From contig CM046870.1 of the NCBI GenBank assembly GCA_025617745.1, positions 22,859,501 through 22,923,500 of the forward strand: a DNA stretch of 64,000 nt, read 5' to 3'. Each line of letters starts with the position of its first letter. Position 1 is the first letter of the stretch. The position numbers and the translations under genes are program-made. The DNA is from Heliocidaris erythrogramma. Taxonomy: Eukaryota; Echinodermata; Echinoidea; Camarodonta; Echinometridae. Shown here one piece after another: positions 27,501 through 39,500 of this stretch. The notes below the pieces were generated by a model. It was not told where the DNA came from and ran no database searches. It was given only the letters and a program-made list of their open reading frames with translations.

Positions 27501-30500
27501 TTGTCTCCGTACCACACAGGTTCGTCATAGACCAAAGTGGTACAATAAAGATGTTGATGCAGCACGACGAGAACGTAGGAGACAGGAACGGAAGTGGCGA
27601 AAATCCTTGACAGTCAGCGCCGACAGTGATTCATCTGCCTACAAAGAAGCTAAAAGGGCTGCAGCTGAAGCGCTGTCACAGGCTAAACGGACGTATTATC
27701 GTAACCTCTTTTCTGATAGTGGTCCAAAAACATGTACAAAGAACTCAACTGTCTGCTGAACAAGAAGAAACGATATCTTCCTGACTCTGAATCATCTGCT
27801 GAGCTCGCTTCTGCATTCTGCAGATTCTTCACCGAAAAGATCAGGAATCTGCGAAGGAATATCGACGACTTGAACGTCAACATCCAAGTCTATTCTAATC
27901 CCACAGCAGTTGTGACCACTTTGTTTAAAGAGTTCCAGCCAGTCACAGTGGAAATGGTTCAGAGCCTGATCAAATGCTCACCAGATAAGACACGTCCTTT
28001 GGACCCCTTGCCAATATGGCTCCTGAAGCGCCATCTTTCCGTTTTGCTGCCAAGGCTGACACACATTATCAACTCATCATTAGCATCAGGTGTGTTCCCA
28101 CAATGTCTTGGTGTTGCTTCTGTTATTCCAGTTTTAAAAAAGCCAGGACTTGACAGGAATGAGTTGAAAATCTACAGGCCTATCTCTATTATCAGATTTC
28201 TCGCCAAGCTTCTGGAAAAGGTAGTCTCAACACAACTAGCAGACTATATCGGTAATAGCAATCTAGGAGACCCTCGTCAATCTGCATATAGGAAAGACCA
28301 CAGTACCGAAACTGCGTTGATTAGCCTGCAGAATGATATTATTTGTGCTCTTGATGACCGGAAGTGTGTTATCCTGCTGTCTTTAGACATGTCTTCTGCA
28401 TTTGACACGTTAGACCACGGAATTCTGATCATAAGACTCCAGGCTGAGTATGGCATCACTGATGTAGCACTGATTAACTGGATGAAGTCTTATCTTAGCA
28501 ACCGAATGTCACACGTGAGCATCAACGGGGTTGACTCATTAAGCACCAGACTGGAATTTGGCGTTCCACAAGGATCGGTAATGGGGCCGCTGCTCTTTAC
28601 CCTGTATTCAAACCCTATCTCCGATATTCTCTGCAGACATGGCGTAGATCATGATGTTTACGCTGATGACATACAAGTTTATGTGAAGTGTGATCCTTCA
28701 ATCCAGGACTCGATTGACCAGGCTCAACGTAGATTAGCGGATGCTATGGAGGGAATCCGTGCATGGATGACATCTAATAAGCTGAAACTAAACCAAGAAA
28801 AGACCGAGCTAATAGTGTTTGCCTCTATAGACACTACCAACGCCTGCTCAACAATTTTACTTTGACTCTACATGATGACACCTTGCTAAAACCATCACCG
28901 AAACTTCGTGTTCTTTGTGTTAACTTTGACAACACTATGCTTCTCGATGGTCACGTTTCTAATGTTGTTAGGACTGTCAAGTTCCACATCCGAAACTTGA
29001 GTAGGATAAGGAAGTATCTAGATGAAGATACTGCCCATGCTGCAGTTCGTGCCCTGGTCCTGTCACGCCTGGATTATTGTAACAGTCTACTCTGTGGTAC
29101 TACAACCAAGAATGTGCACCGTCTTCAACTCCTTCAGAACCATTCTGCGCGTCTCATTTTCAAGCAACCTAAGAGCACACATACCACACCCCTTCTGAAC
29201 ACTCTTCACTGGCTCCCGATTCAGCAAAGACTCTACTTTAAGACCGCTACTCTTGTATTTAAGTCTCTAAATGGTCTCTCTCCCTTGTACCTCACTAATC
29301 TTCTTCATGTTACACAGTCTCAGTATAATCTTAGATCCAACACTAGAACAATGATAGAAATTCCAAGATGTCGTACCAATGCTGGTAAACGGGCAATAGT
29401 ATTGCCACCGCCCCCAAAGCGTGGAACAATCTACCCAATTTTATAAAAAATAACGCATCATTGGATACTTTTAAGAAACATCTTAAGACACACCTTTTTC
29501 AGTAATACCCGCTTATCAGCTTTCGTCTTGGATCTTTTGTCATAGTTCTCTCTTATTTTTTGTATTTATAATTTGTAATCAACCTCTTTCATGCAATCAG
29601 GTTTGATGCAAATTTTGTTTATGTATATTCTTGTAATGCTAGGAGTCCACTGGGCCGGCGCCAGTTGGTACCAGTTCGCGCCAAAGATTATGTGATTGGC
29701 GCGTAGTGGCTCGCTGTGGCGCCGAATTAATGTCCGCTCGGCATTTGTCGCCAAGTGGAATAAACTGGGTGTCATATGGCGTGCGCCAAATGCCACCCGG
29801 CTTGCTCCAAAATGTTGCGCCACTTTGCGGCACTTGGTGATTAGTTTGTGCCAAAGGTTGGGGCCACCTATGCCGAGCTGGGTTACAACTTCCGAGTGGG
29901 CAAGGAAACCATCCAGAAGTTTGTCCCTGATGTAGCCAGAGCGATAGTGGATGAGTATGCTGCAGAAGTCATCTCCCTCCCCACAACCAATGAAGGCTGG
30001 GTTGAGGTTGCACGTGATTTTGAAGCCAGATGGAATCTTCCTCACTGTCTGGGAGCCTATGATGGAAAGCACATCCGTCTCCAGAAGCCCGACAAATCAG
30101 GCAGCCTTTACTTCAACTACAAGCAGTTTTTCTCGGTTGTCCTGATGGCTCTCGTTGATTCCAAGTACCAGTTCCTGTGGATCGATGTGGGTGGGGTTGG
30201 CCATCAGTCTGATGCCCAGATCTACAACAACAGTGAATATGGCGCGAAATCTCAATGGCGCAACTTGGCGCGCACCATTATTACATTCCAGTGGATTCCA
30301 ATAGGCGGATTGTTTGCGCCAAAGGGCGATATGTTCGCGCCATTTGGTGCCACTTGGCGGACACTTGGCGCTGATTGCTCGATGCAAGTGGCGCGACGAA
30401 GATTTCAAACATTTTGAATTTTTCTTGCCGCCAAATTCAAATATGGTGCCACCACGAGCCAGTTGGGAGGCAGTTTGAGCCACTACATGCCACTAGGCAC

Positions 30501-33500
30501 CTTATTGGCGACACTAGGCGCCACAGCAAATTGCATTGGCGCAAACTGGCACCAACTGGCGCCGGCCCAGTGGACACCTAGCATAAGCAGCATTTGTTAA
30601 TTGTATTATGTAAAGCGCTTTATATCTATACTCTGAAAAGGCGCTACAGAAATAGCAGTATTAAATGAAGTTGGTCTAGGCCGAGATCTCTCCCGCGCGC
30701 ACGCCGGTGGAGGCTTTTAATAAACCATATCCCCCCTCCCCCCCCCCCCCCCCCTTGGACTGTTAACAGATACCATAACTTTTCCTTCTCATTTTTGAAC
30801 TGCTAAATTAACCCGACAATCACTCGACTTTAAAGGTTGACTAAATTTTAGAGAAAATGGGTGCTGTTTCCATGTATTTTTGCCTTCTAATCACGAATAT
30901 GACAATCGATTGTCCAAATTATGTCTCGTTTTGGCGAAAAAGGGGAAAAGTAGAGGTTTGGGGACCGTTCCTTAAAACTCGTGAGGTGATTGGCTAATTG
31001 ACGTCACACCCCAAATGACGTATGAAGAGTAAGAGGCACAAGATCTGCAGGCTGCAGCATATAACATTGTACACACAATGGGGTATTTGACCCCTCTGTT
31101 CAACAGACAATTTATGAAAAAGGGAATTAATCAATATAGTCTTAGGAGTGAATAATCATTATCAATATATTTTCTACAAGATCAGCAAACACTTTTGCCC
31201 AAATATACAGCTCTTGTTTTGTTTTTTCATTCTTTTTTAACAATGTTCTCATCCATCTGAGCTTGCCGAACGAAAGTTTTGCATTGGTCTTAAACGCGTG
31301 CACAGCCGTTTTATGCGTCTGTACAATGTACTACGGCAGTTACTATAAATGCTCCCCTCGTACTTAGCGACTGGTGAACGCTTTTGTTTTGTTTATTTCA
31401 CTTTCGGCTTTTTTTACTTCGCTTTACATACTACGTTAGTACTGACTTAGATTTTGGCTGAATTCGAGTAATTCTGATCTATCAGATGATTTATCAGATT
31501 CCGAAGGCAAAGAAGCTCTAATGACAAGGGGAATTCGACCATATTATATGTTTGAACCCCTCCGGGGCCTGGTGAAGGGGCCATGGGTGAAGTAACTCCA
31601 GGGAGCTCCAACGCGTTGGAGCTCCCTGGAGTTACGGGTGAAGTAGACCGAAAATTCTGTCTCTCGTTCATTAGCTCTTCACTTAGCTAACGAACGAGAG
31701 ACAGAAATTTCGGTCTACGGGTGAAGCTGCTGTAGCTGCTGGAGATGATGTCGTTGAAAAAAGATTGGAAGACTTGACTCCAACTCTGATCGTTGGACTA
31801 GCTGAATCTTTTAGATTTGCTTATTCTTTTCTTCATGCCAAATTCGGAATACAGGCCAGGATCCTCAAAATCATCTTCGGCAAAGTGATCACTGCAGAGT
31901 GTATTCCACTCACTTGGCCGCCCTTGCCACTCTGCCTGCCTGAGCTTTACCTTTGCGACCCACAATTTCCGTAGATTTTCATCTTTAGGAAAAAGATGTA
32001 GGCTTTAGGGGTCTTGCTACAGCCCGCAACTATACACCGATTCGGCATTATTGGTGAAACTGTGTCCCCAAATCAACGTTATTGTGAGGAATTAAACACG
32101 AAAATATGCATTGCAAATGGTCGATGCAGTGAATATCATGCTCGCGCTCGGCACCGTACCGGGCTGGGCCTGCCAGGCCTGCGGGCGTGCACGGTATACT
32201 TGTGGGTGGAATATTTTCCTTTACTTCTCGTACGTCACAGATCACGTGATCACGATGTCGCTTCGATGTTTTTTTAGGGGCGGGGCTTATGACTGTGTAA
32301 ATCAGCAAAAATGTACTTTTCAAATGATTATGAAATACGACTGAATGCATTAAAAAAGTGTGTGATAGATATTTTTTGGCTCCTGATGATTCCTTCCTAC
32401 GAAAAATGGGCAATTAATTTTCTATTTTAGTAACCCTTTAATATCGGACCGTTTATCCAAAGCCCTTCCGATCTTTGAATTGCACTCGTACCAAATTGCC
32501 ATATTCATGTGTGCGTGCGTGGTCAAAATAATGAATATTATATAATACCAATATTTGTCCCACAACACAACACCAATCGAATAAATTTTAAGATAATCCT
32601 TACAAGAAAAGAAGACTCTTTAAAAACATTAATTTAAGTTCTATGTATATTTAATTCTAACCCGTTCAACTTTGATAAATATCAAATAGATAATCAATAC
32701 AACAACAACAATGAAAATAACTCTAATAATTAAAACGACAATTAAAACGATACCAGAATCTGCATGGGAATGGAGAGAGTTCGTGAGAGATGCGTAGAAG
32801 AGGCGTTGGCGTAGAACGATGGAAACTGGATCAGGTCACGTTGACGTTCGACTCCTATGAATAGGTTAGATGACTAGAAGAACAGGAACAGAAGAGCAGG
32901 AACGGAGAAAGGCACGGTGAAAGTTCACAAATCTATTGGAAGAATTATCCAGATATAGCCAACGGTGGATGTTACTGCGACGAACAGATTTTTCACACAG
33001 AGTAATGGTCTCTGTGAGAAGTGTCAATGCAGTGTAAATTAAATTATGTCCAGCAGAATTTCTAAAAGACAGCAAGGAAATCTGCGACGGTGGACACTTA
33101 GAAACTTGTAGATATGAAGAAGTGGACTCGAAGAAGAAAGTTGAAGATTTGTTGCAGTTCGGAGCAAGCTGTTGTTCAGCGAGCTAAGTTGTGGCGGAGT
33201 TGATTTGCAAATTCAGAGTTCCATGTCTATGATCCGAGATGATCCGCTGAGGATCGAAGAGTAGACATTAAATTTGGAGTCCAAGTGGTCTGACGGAACA
33301 TTGCTGAAGTGAAGTTTAAGTTGAAGTTTTTTTTTGGTTTCTCTACTCATGTCTCCTTTTATACCCATGCAGAGGATCGGCTGGATATGCAAATCTTCAA
33401 GAAATATGCAAATCTCAAGACTTGACCTTATTGGTCAGTTTATATGCAAATCTGAACTTGCCAAGAACCAGTTCAACTTTCAGTTTGCTAGTTCTGCAAT

Positions 33501-36500
33501 TTTGTAACTCAATTTGTGTGAATATGAAACAATATATCATGAGAATAATTATTGATTTCACAAGAGCATGTTATGATACATGGAATTATATACATACTTT
33601 AATCACAATCATTTTAAAAAGGTGCAAAATAGGGTGAAATACACAAAATATATCATTATTTCTCAACTTCGATGGCTTGACTGACCCAAAGGATTAATGT
33701 GCTTTGTCACTCGTCACCCTTTTATTGCAGCTCAAGGGCAGGGGTGCACACAGGGAGCTCCTTTGTTTAACAGTGTCTTGAACTGCCATAAGAAGGAATT
33801 AAAAGATTATTCTTTGAAAGGCTGTGTTTAATGGCTATGACTAAAGATTTTCTTTTGAATAGCTATGTTAAAAGCTATGGCTGAATTTGGTTCTCAAATT
33901 AACTGAGATTTAACATATATTTTATAAATATAAACAGGTATGAAAATTTCAAATTTAAATGGTCATAATAAACACGAATATATTAATATTTACAAGAGAG
34001 GCGCTACACATGTATAGATTCCACTCTTCAGATCTTCAAGTGACCTTTAGAGGCATGTTTCAACTAAACTGGTAAATACATAAACACTTTACCTGAACTT
34101 CCACAAATGTGCATTTGAACAATCTCCAAAACAACCCTGGCTAATAGATCTATAAGACACACTCGACCCGATATTTGGAATTCACTATCTTTTGAAATAT
34201 GCTCGAGCCCGATGAAGTGTATATTAAAGAAATGCTGAAAAGGATTATTGCTGGCGGGGATGGTTAACACCCTTCTATGAATATAGAAAACATTCTGAAT
34301 CCTTCTGTTCAATCTGGTTAATGAGCTTCTTGGTAGGTCAAAATAAAAAAAGTTACCTACCATCTATGAGAGTGAAGCAGATCTTGCAAACAGTTTTAGT
34401 AACTTCTTTCATGAGAAGATCCAACATCCGCAGTGTGCTATCTAACCTTCCTGTCAGTGGAATAGGTGATGAAAATCCCCACCCTTCTTCATCTACATGG
34501 CTAGCTTTCAAGCTCGTATCTTCAGTTGAAGTTTCTAAAATTATCAAGACTTCGCCTTGCAAGTCATGTGCCCTCGACCCGGTCCCTACATGGATGGTGA
34601 AAGCGGCGCCAGAGAGATTTGCTAACGTCATCGTCAAGATTATTAACTCTTCCCTTGAAACTGGCGTTGTCCCAAGCATCTTCAAACTTGCTCACGTTAC
34701 GCCGCTGCTTAAGAAGACTACTCTCGATCCTGACTCTCTCAACAACTACAGACCGATCTCACAACTATCGTTTGTCTCCAAAGTTCTGGAAAAAGTTGTT
34801 GGAGATATTCTGCGTAAGTATTTGAAGGAAAATGAACTGTTAGAGAATCTGCAGTCTGCATATCGACCAGGGCACAGTGTGGAAACTGCCCTTGTCAAAG
34901 TGACGAACGACATCCTCTTAGCCCTCGACAAGAAACAGATGGTACTTCTCGTCCTCCTGGATCTATCGGCGGCATTCGATACTGTGGACCATGAGCTGTT
35001 GCTGATGAGAATGTCACATCGTTTTGGAATCTCTGGAAACGTACTTAAATGGTTCCGCTCTTATCTGACTCTAAGATCTCAAGCAGTTACTTTTCTGGAT
35101 TCGTCATCAGAGCAACGCTACATCGAATGTGGCGTTCCGCAGGGCTCCGTCTTGGGACCCATCCTCTTTACCATGTACACTTCGCCTCTCGGTGATATAG
35201 CGAGACGTGTTGGCCTGAGCTATCATCTCTATGCTGACGACACTCAACTGTATGTTGCCTTCAAGCCTGGAATAACTGATCAGGTCTGCTGTCAGCAAAT
35301 TCAGGATTGCTTGGCAGCAGTGCAGGATTGGATGAATGGCAATTTCCTGAAACTTAACAACGAGAAAACTGATGTGATCCTTATTGGTTCCCGACACCAA
35401 CACTCTGTGTTTGAGATGGAGCACATTTCTCTGAATGGTCAACACCTGTCTCTCTCGGAAACAGTTCGTGACCTTGGAGTGATCCTCGACAACAGATTGA
35501 CTATGAATAACCACATCACGAGTGCTTGTAAGAGTGCAAACTACCATCTGAGGAACATTGCAAAAATTCGTAGGTACCTGTGCGAATCTGATGCAGTCAA
35601 GGTATGCTCTAGTATCATCGCGCATTGACTACTGTAATGCGGTGTTAGCTGGTCTGCCAAACTCTTCTATCTCTCGCCTTCAAAGGGTACAGAACAGCGT
35701 TGCCCGTGTTCTAGCACGTGTAAGGAAGAATGACCATATTACACCAATTTTGAGACAATACCACTGGCTCCAAGTCAAGAAGAGGATTTAGCATAAGATT
35801 CTTACCCTAGTTTTCAAGGCATTGCATAACATGGCTCCCACGTACCTTCAGGACTTAGTGACAGTGAAACAGTCAACTTACAGTCTACGTTCGTCCGCCT
35901 CGACGGTACTACATGTTCCTAAAACTCGAACGACCTACGGGATCGCGCTTTCCTTCGTGTGGCTCCATCACTTTGGAATAAACTTTCGGATAATGTTCGA
36001 AACATGCATGGCTTGGACACTTTTTAAAGACATGTTAAGGCTTATTTATTTGCTCAGTCATATTATTAGTCTTTCTGGATTTAATATCGGTTCACCTTAA
36101 CTTTTGTTATTGAATTGTTTTATCACTGTACTTTCTCTATCTAACACAATGTGCTGTGTATGAGTTACTTAAATATCTCTTCATTTAGGTTTGTTTTAGT
36201 ACCATTTTGGGGAGAGCAGCAAGCGCTCTGAGTAGTTTGTAACTAGATATAGCGCTATATAAGAAATTACTTATTATTATTAAAACATTCTGAATCCTTT
36301 GTAGATTATAGAAGACAATATATATATTATTAAGGCCTCTGTCTGTAACATTGGTTTCCATGCATAGCCCTGGACATATACAGCTGCAATTTTATAGCAC
36401 GCATCCTGGCCTTGTACCTTACAGCAGGGGCAGATCCAGGATTTTGTAATAAGGAGGTGGGGGCACAAATCTCAGACAATTTTCTGACAAGCCAATAAAT

Positions 36501-39500
36501 AAGAAAACAAAGTCATCAGATTTTTGGGGTCTCCAGTTTTCCTCTTGTTTTAATGTATGATTCTATGTGATCATAGTTTGTAAATGTATGATGATGTATA
36601 TGGAACAAATGGACATCAAATCAAATAAAAAAATATTCCCAATAATTATTCCAACCCCTTTTCCCTTTTTGATACGAATGGATAAACTTAATTATTATCT
36701 GACTAAATATTAAATCCAAACTGGCATTTCAAAACCTGAAACCCTTATATTCGGCAAACTGAACCACTTTTCCTTTATAACGGATCAGGCATACATCATT
36801 TAATTGATCTACACTAATCAATCCCATGCAGAGCGTTGTGCAAGTACTATTCTTTGAAGGGTTGTTCTGATCAAGAGGATTTGACTGCTCGAAGCCTAAT
36901 TTACACCCACCGGTACATGGGTCCAAAATAAACAAGTACTGGTTTGTTTTTTATGTTACTTAAACCTCAGTCACCTAGCTGAACCGACTCAAAATCGACG
37001 TCAATTCTACCAGTTCTTGACCATTCAGAGTGATTTTTTGTTTGGCCTGCAATGATCGGATCGGTGTAAAATTAAACTTACTTCCAGAACTCCTGTGCCG
37101 GGATGGTTGTTGCAGGGAAGTCGCCACACTTTGATTCTATGTTCCACCACCATGAGGAGTAATCTGAAGGCGAGGGCGAGGGAGAGGGAGGAATATCCCA
37201 CTTGTTGATGTATGTTCCGTTGACGCACACCCATTCAGGCTGGAGTTGACGAATAACATCAGGGGCGGGTGCAGGATTGAGTAAAAGAGGGGGACACAAA
37301 AATGAAAGTTTGTCAAAACGTAGACCCGTATTTTTTTGGTCCCGCCAGCTTCTCGAAAAGTCGCTCAGTGGGGGGGGGGGGGGGGGGGGGAGGGACAAAA
37401 AAAACGCTCAGTAAAGGGGTTATGGGGCCTAGTTTCCCTCCATAATTCCCTGACAAGCAAAAAACAAAAAACAAAAACCAAACAAAAAAACGCCAAGAAA
37501 AACGGCGCCAAGTAAAAAAAAAAAAAAAAAAAACGGCGCCAAAGGGGGGGGGGGGGGGGGGTCCGGACCCCCGCGACCCCCCCCCCCCCCTCCGGATCCG
37601 CCTATGAACATCAACAGCAACAACAACAAAAACAAATAATAATAGTTAAGATGATACTACTGATGATAATGATAATAATAAAAACAATAATAATAATGAT
37701 AGTAGAATAATGATAATAATAATAGCAACAATTATAGTAAAAGTAATGATAATAAAACATGAATGATAATGATAAGAATAACATGAACATTAATAACAAT
37801 AGGAATGATAATAATAATAATAATAATGATATCAGCTATAATTTTATGGAACAAATATCCATCCCGTGGGAATGCTTAAGGCCCCAAAAGGTGATACTAT
37901 TACGTTGGTTCTATACGGTATAGTCCGGTTGATTGAAAATTTCTTCAACGTTTCAACGTACTAAAAACAAAATTAAGGCACCATTCCACTTTTGGAAATA
38001 CATGTTGAAATATAACTCTTTTCCACTTGTTTCTTTCTGTTTCTGGTATGCCAGTGTGCCTTGACGCCCCCCACGGTTCCGCCACTGAGGATGTTTGCTA
38101 TGAGGTCCAATGAGTGCTTTCAGATTTCAAACTTACTGTATAATCGACGCATGCCGCTGTGTTCCATTCATGATTGCATCTCGCCCATGGTAGTTCACTT
38201 CCAATACAAGAACTGTAGAGGTAGTATAGGGTCCAGGCCAAAATGACATTGTTGTAGATGTTCCGCCACCACGTAACGACAGTGGTTGCCACACCAATAC
38301 CTACAGTGATCAAACCAAGGAGGTATTTTTAAAAAGTATTAATCGGTCAAAGAGATTCTTTAAAGATAAAATTGAGTACTATTTCTATTTCATTGAGAAA
38401 TAAACTATCTGCGTGGGGCCTGGTGGCCTCAGGTTCACTTCCAATACAAGAACTGTAATGGTAGTACAGGGTCCAGGCCAAAATGACATTGAAGTAGATG
38501 TTTCGCCACCACGTAACGACAGTGGTTGCGATACCAATACCTACAGTGATCAAACCACGCATTTGTTTTAAAGAGATTATTCGGTCAACGAGAACTTGCA
38601 ATAGTACTCCATGCATCGTGAAAACACCTGGAAGTTATTAGGAAATTAAAAAATATTAATAATTATAATAATGATAATGATAGCAATATTCTTGATTACA
38701 TAGCGCTTATTACCTCTACGATCTCTCTAAAACGCTTTACAGATTTACCATTACCTTGGTCACTGGATTCAGGCTTGCCCGTATAGAATGTATGCATCTT
38801 CTCCACTCCCAGGGGAACATTCCAGACCCGTACCTTTTTACAGACGCTCGCAATGCTAAAATGCTACTCAATATCTTTATTAAAGAAGAAAAAAACATAG
38901 CTACACACACGTACTTCAGATGATGACTTTTTTTAGCGAACGAACAGTGAAATAAATTTAATAAAAATCAAATTAAAATAAACTGAACTGTGTTACCTTG
39001 GAAAAGAGGGCATATCTTCCAGGCTTTGATGCCACCTAGAGACGTGTATTGACCAAGTGCCATCTCCAGGAAAAGGAGAGGAATCGCAAGGAACATGGCA
39101 CATAGTACATAAGGGATTAGGAAAGTACCTGTGGAGGAAACCGAATAAAAAAAAAAAGAGTTAAATGCATTAAAAGAGACATAATAGGAAGGAAGAACAA
39201 ACATCAATGTGTAACAATATGAGAACAAATATTGTCGGTGGGAGGGGGGGAGGGGGGGGGGGGGGGTATCCGAAAATTCGCTTACACTGTAAGAGAAAAG
39301 GAAAAGAAATTATGTAATCCATTTATGAAAGTTTTGAAGGGTAAAAGCTGGACATCATCTTACAGGGTTGGAAAAAAGTTTGGAATATTTTTATTCCAAG
39401 AATTATTTCTTGTCTTAAACATATCCCTCGTCATTTTAAGTTCTTCTTTGAGGTTCAAATAAAAGATATGTGTCCCTTTTTAACTTTAAAAGCACAACAT

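Larger units (their letters stand above)
26200..30665 (+). mobile_element. L2/CR1-like LINE, frameshifted, interrupted by a DNA element
   Basis: A near full-length coding region (26346-29446) is followed by a 3' UTR that contains an inverted-repeat insertion (29636-30584) and ends with GTAAAGCGCTTTATATC and GGCGCTACAGAAAT, the usual tail style of this group. The 5' boundary is not certain. It sits in intron 4, antisense to the transporter gene. Confidence 0.8.
31441..31980 (+). pseudogene. Unidentified coding-like fragment interrupted by two palindromes
   Basis: Before the palindromes one frame reads [20 protein letters not shown], then [15 protein letters not shown]. After them [20 protein letters not shown] continues and leads into the open frame ending 31974. 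The IRPYxxFEP phrase recalls the cytosolic tail region of P2X7-like proteins that are often multiplied in marine invertebrates, but there is too little sequence to confirm this. No start, splice sites or zinc-binding cysteines were found. Confidence 0.25.

Noticed and set aside
26748..28865. Separate small genes with endonuclease-like and RT-like products
   Set aside because: They are pieces of one LINE coding region separated by frameshifts and a stop.
37361..37600. G runs as possible G-quadruplex regulatory sites
   Set aside because: Homopolymer G/C runs occur throughout the window next to repeat-element ends. Nothing singles these out as regulatory.
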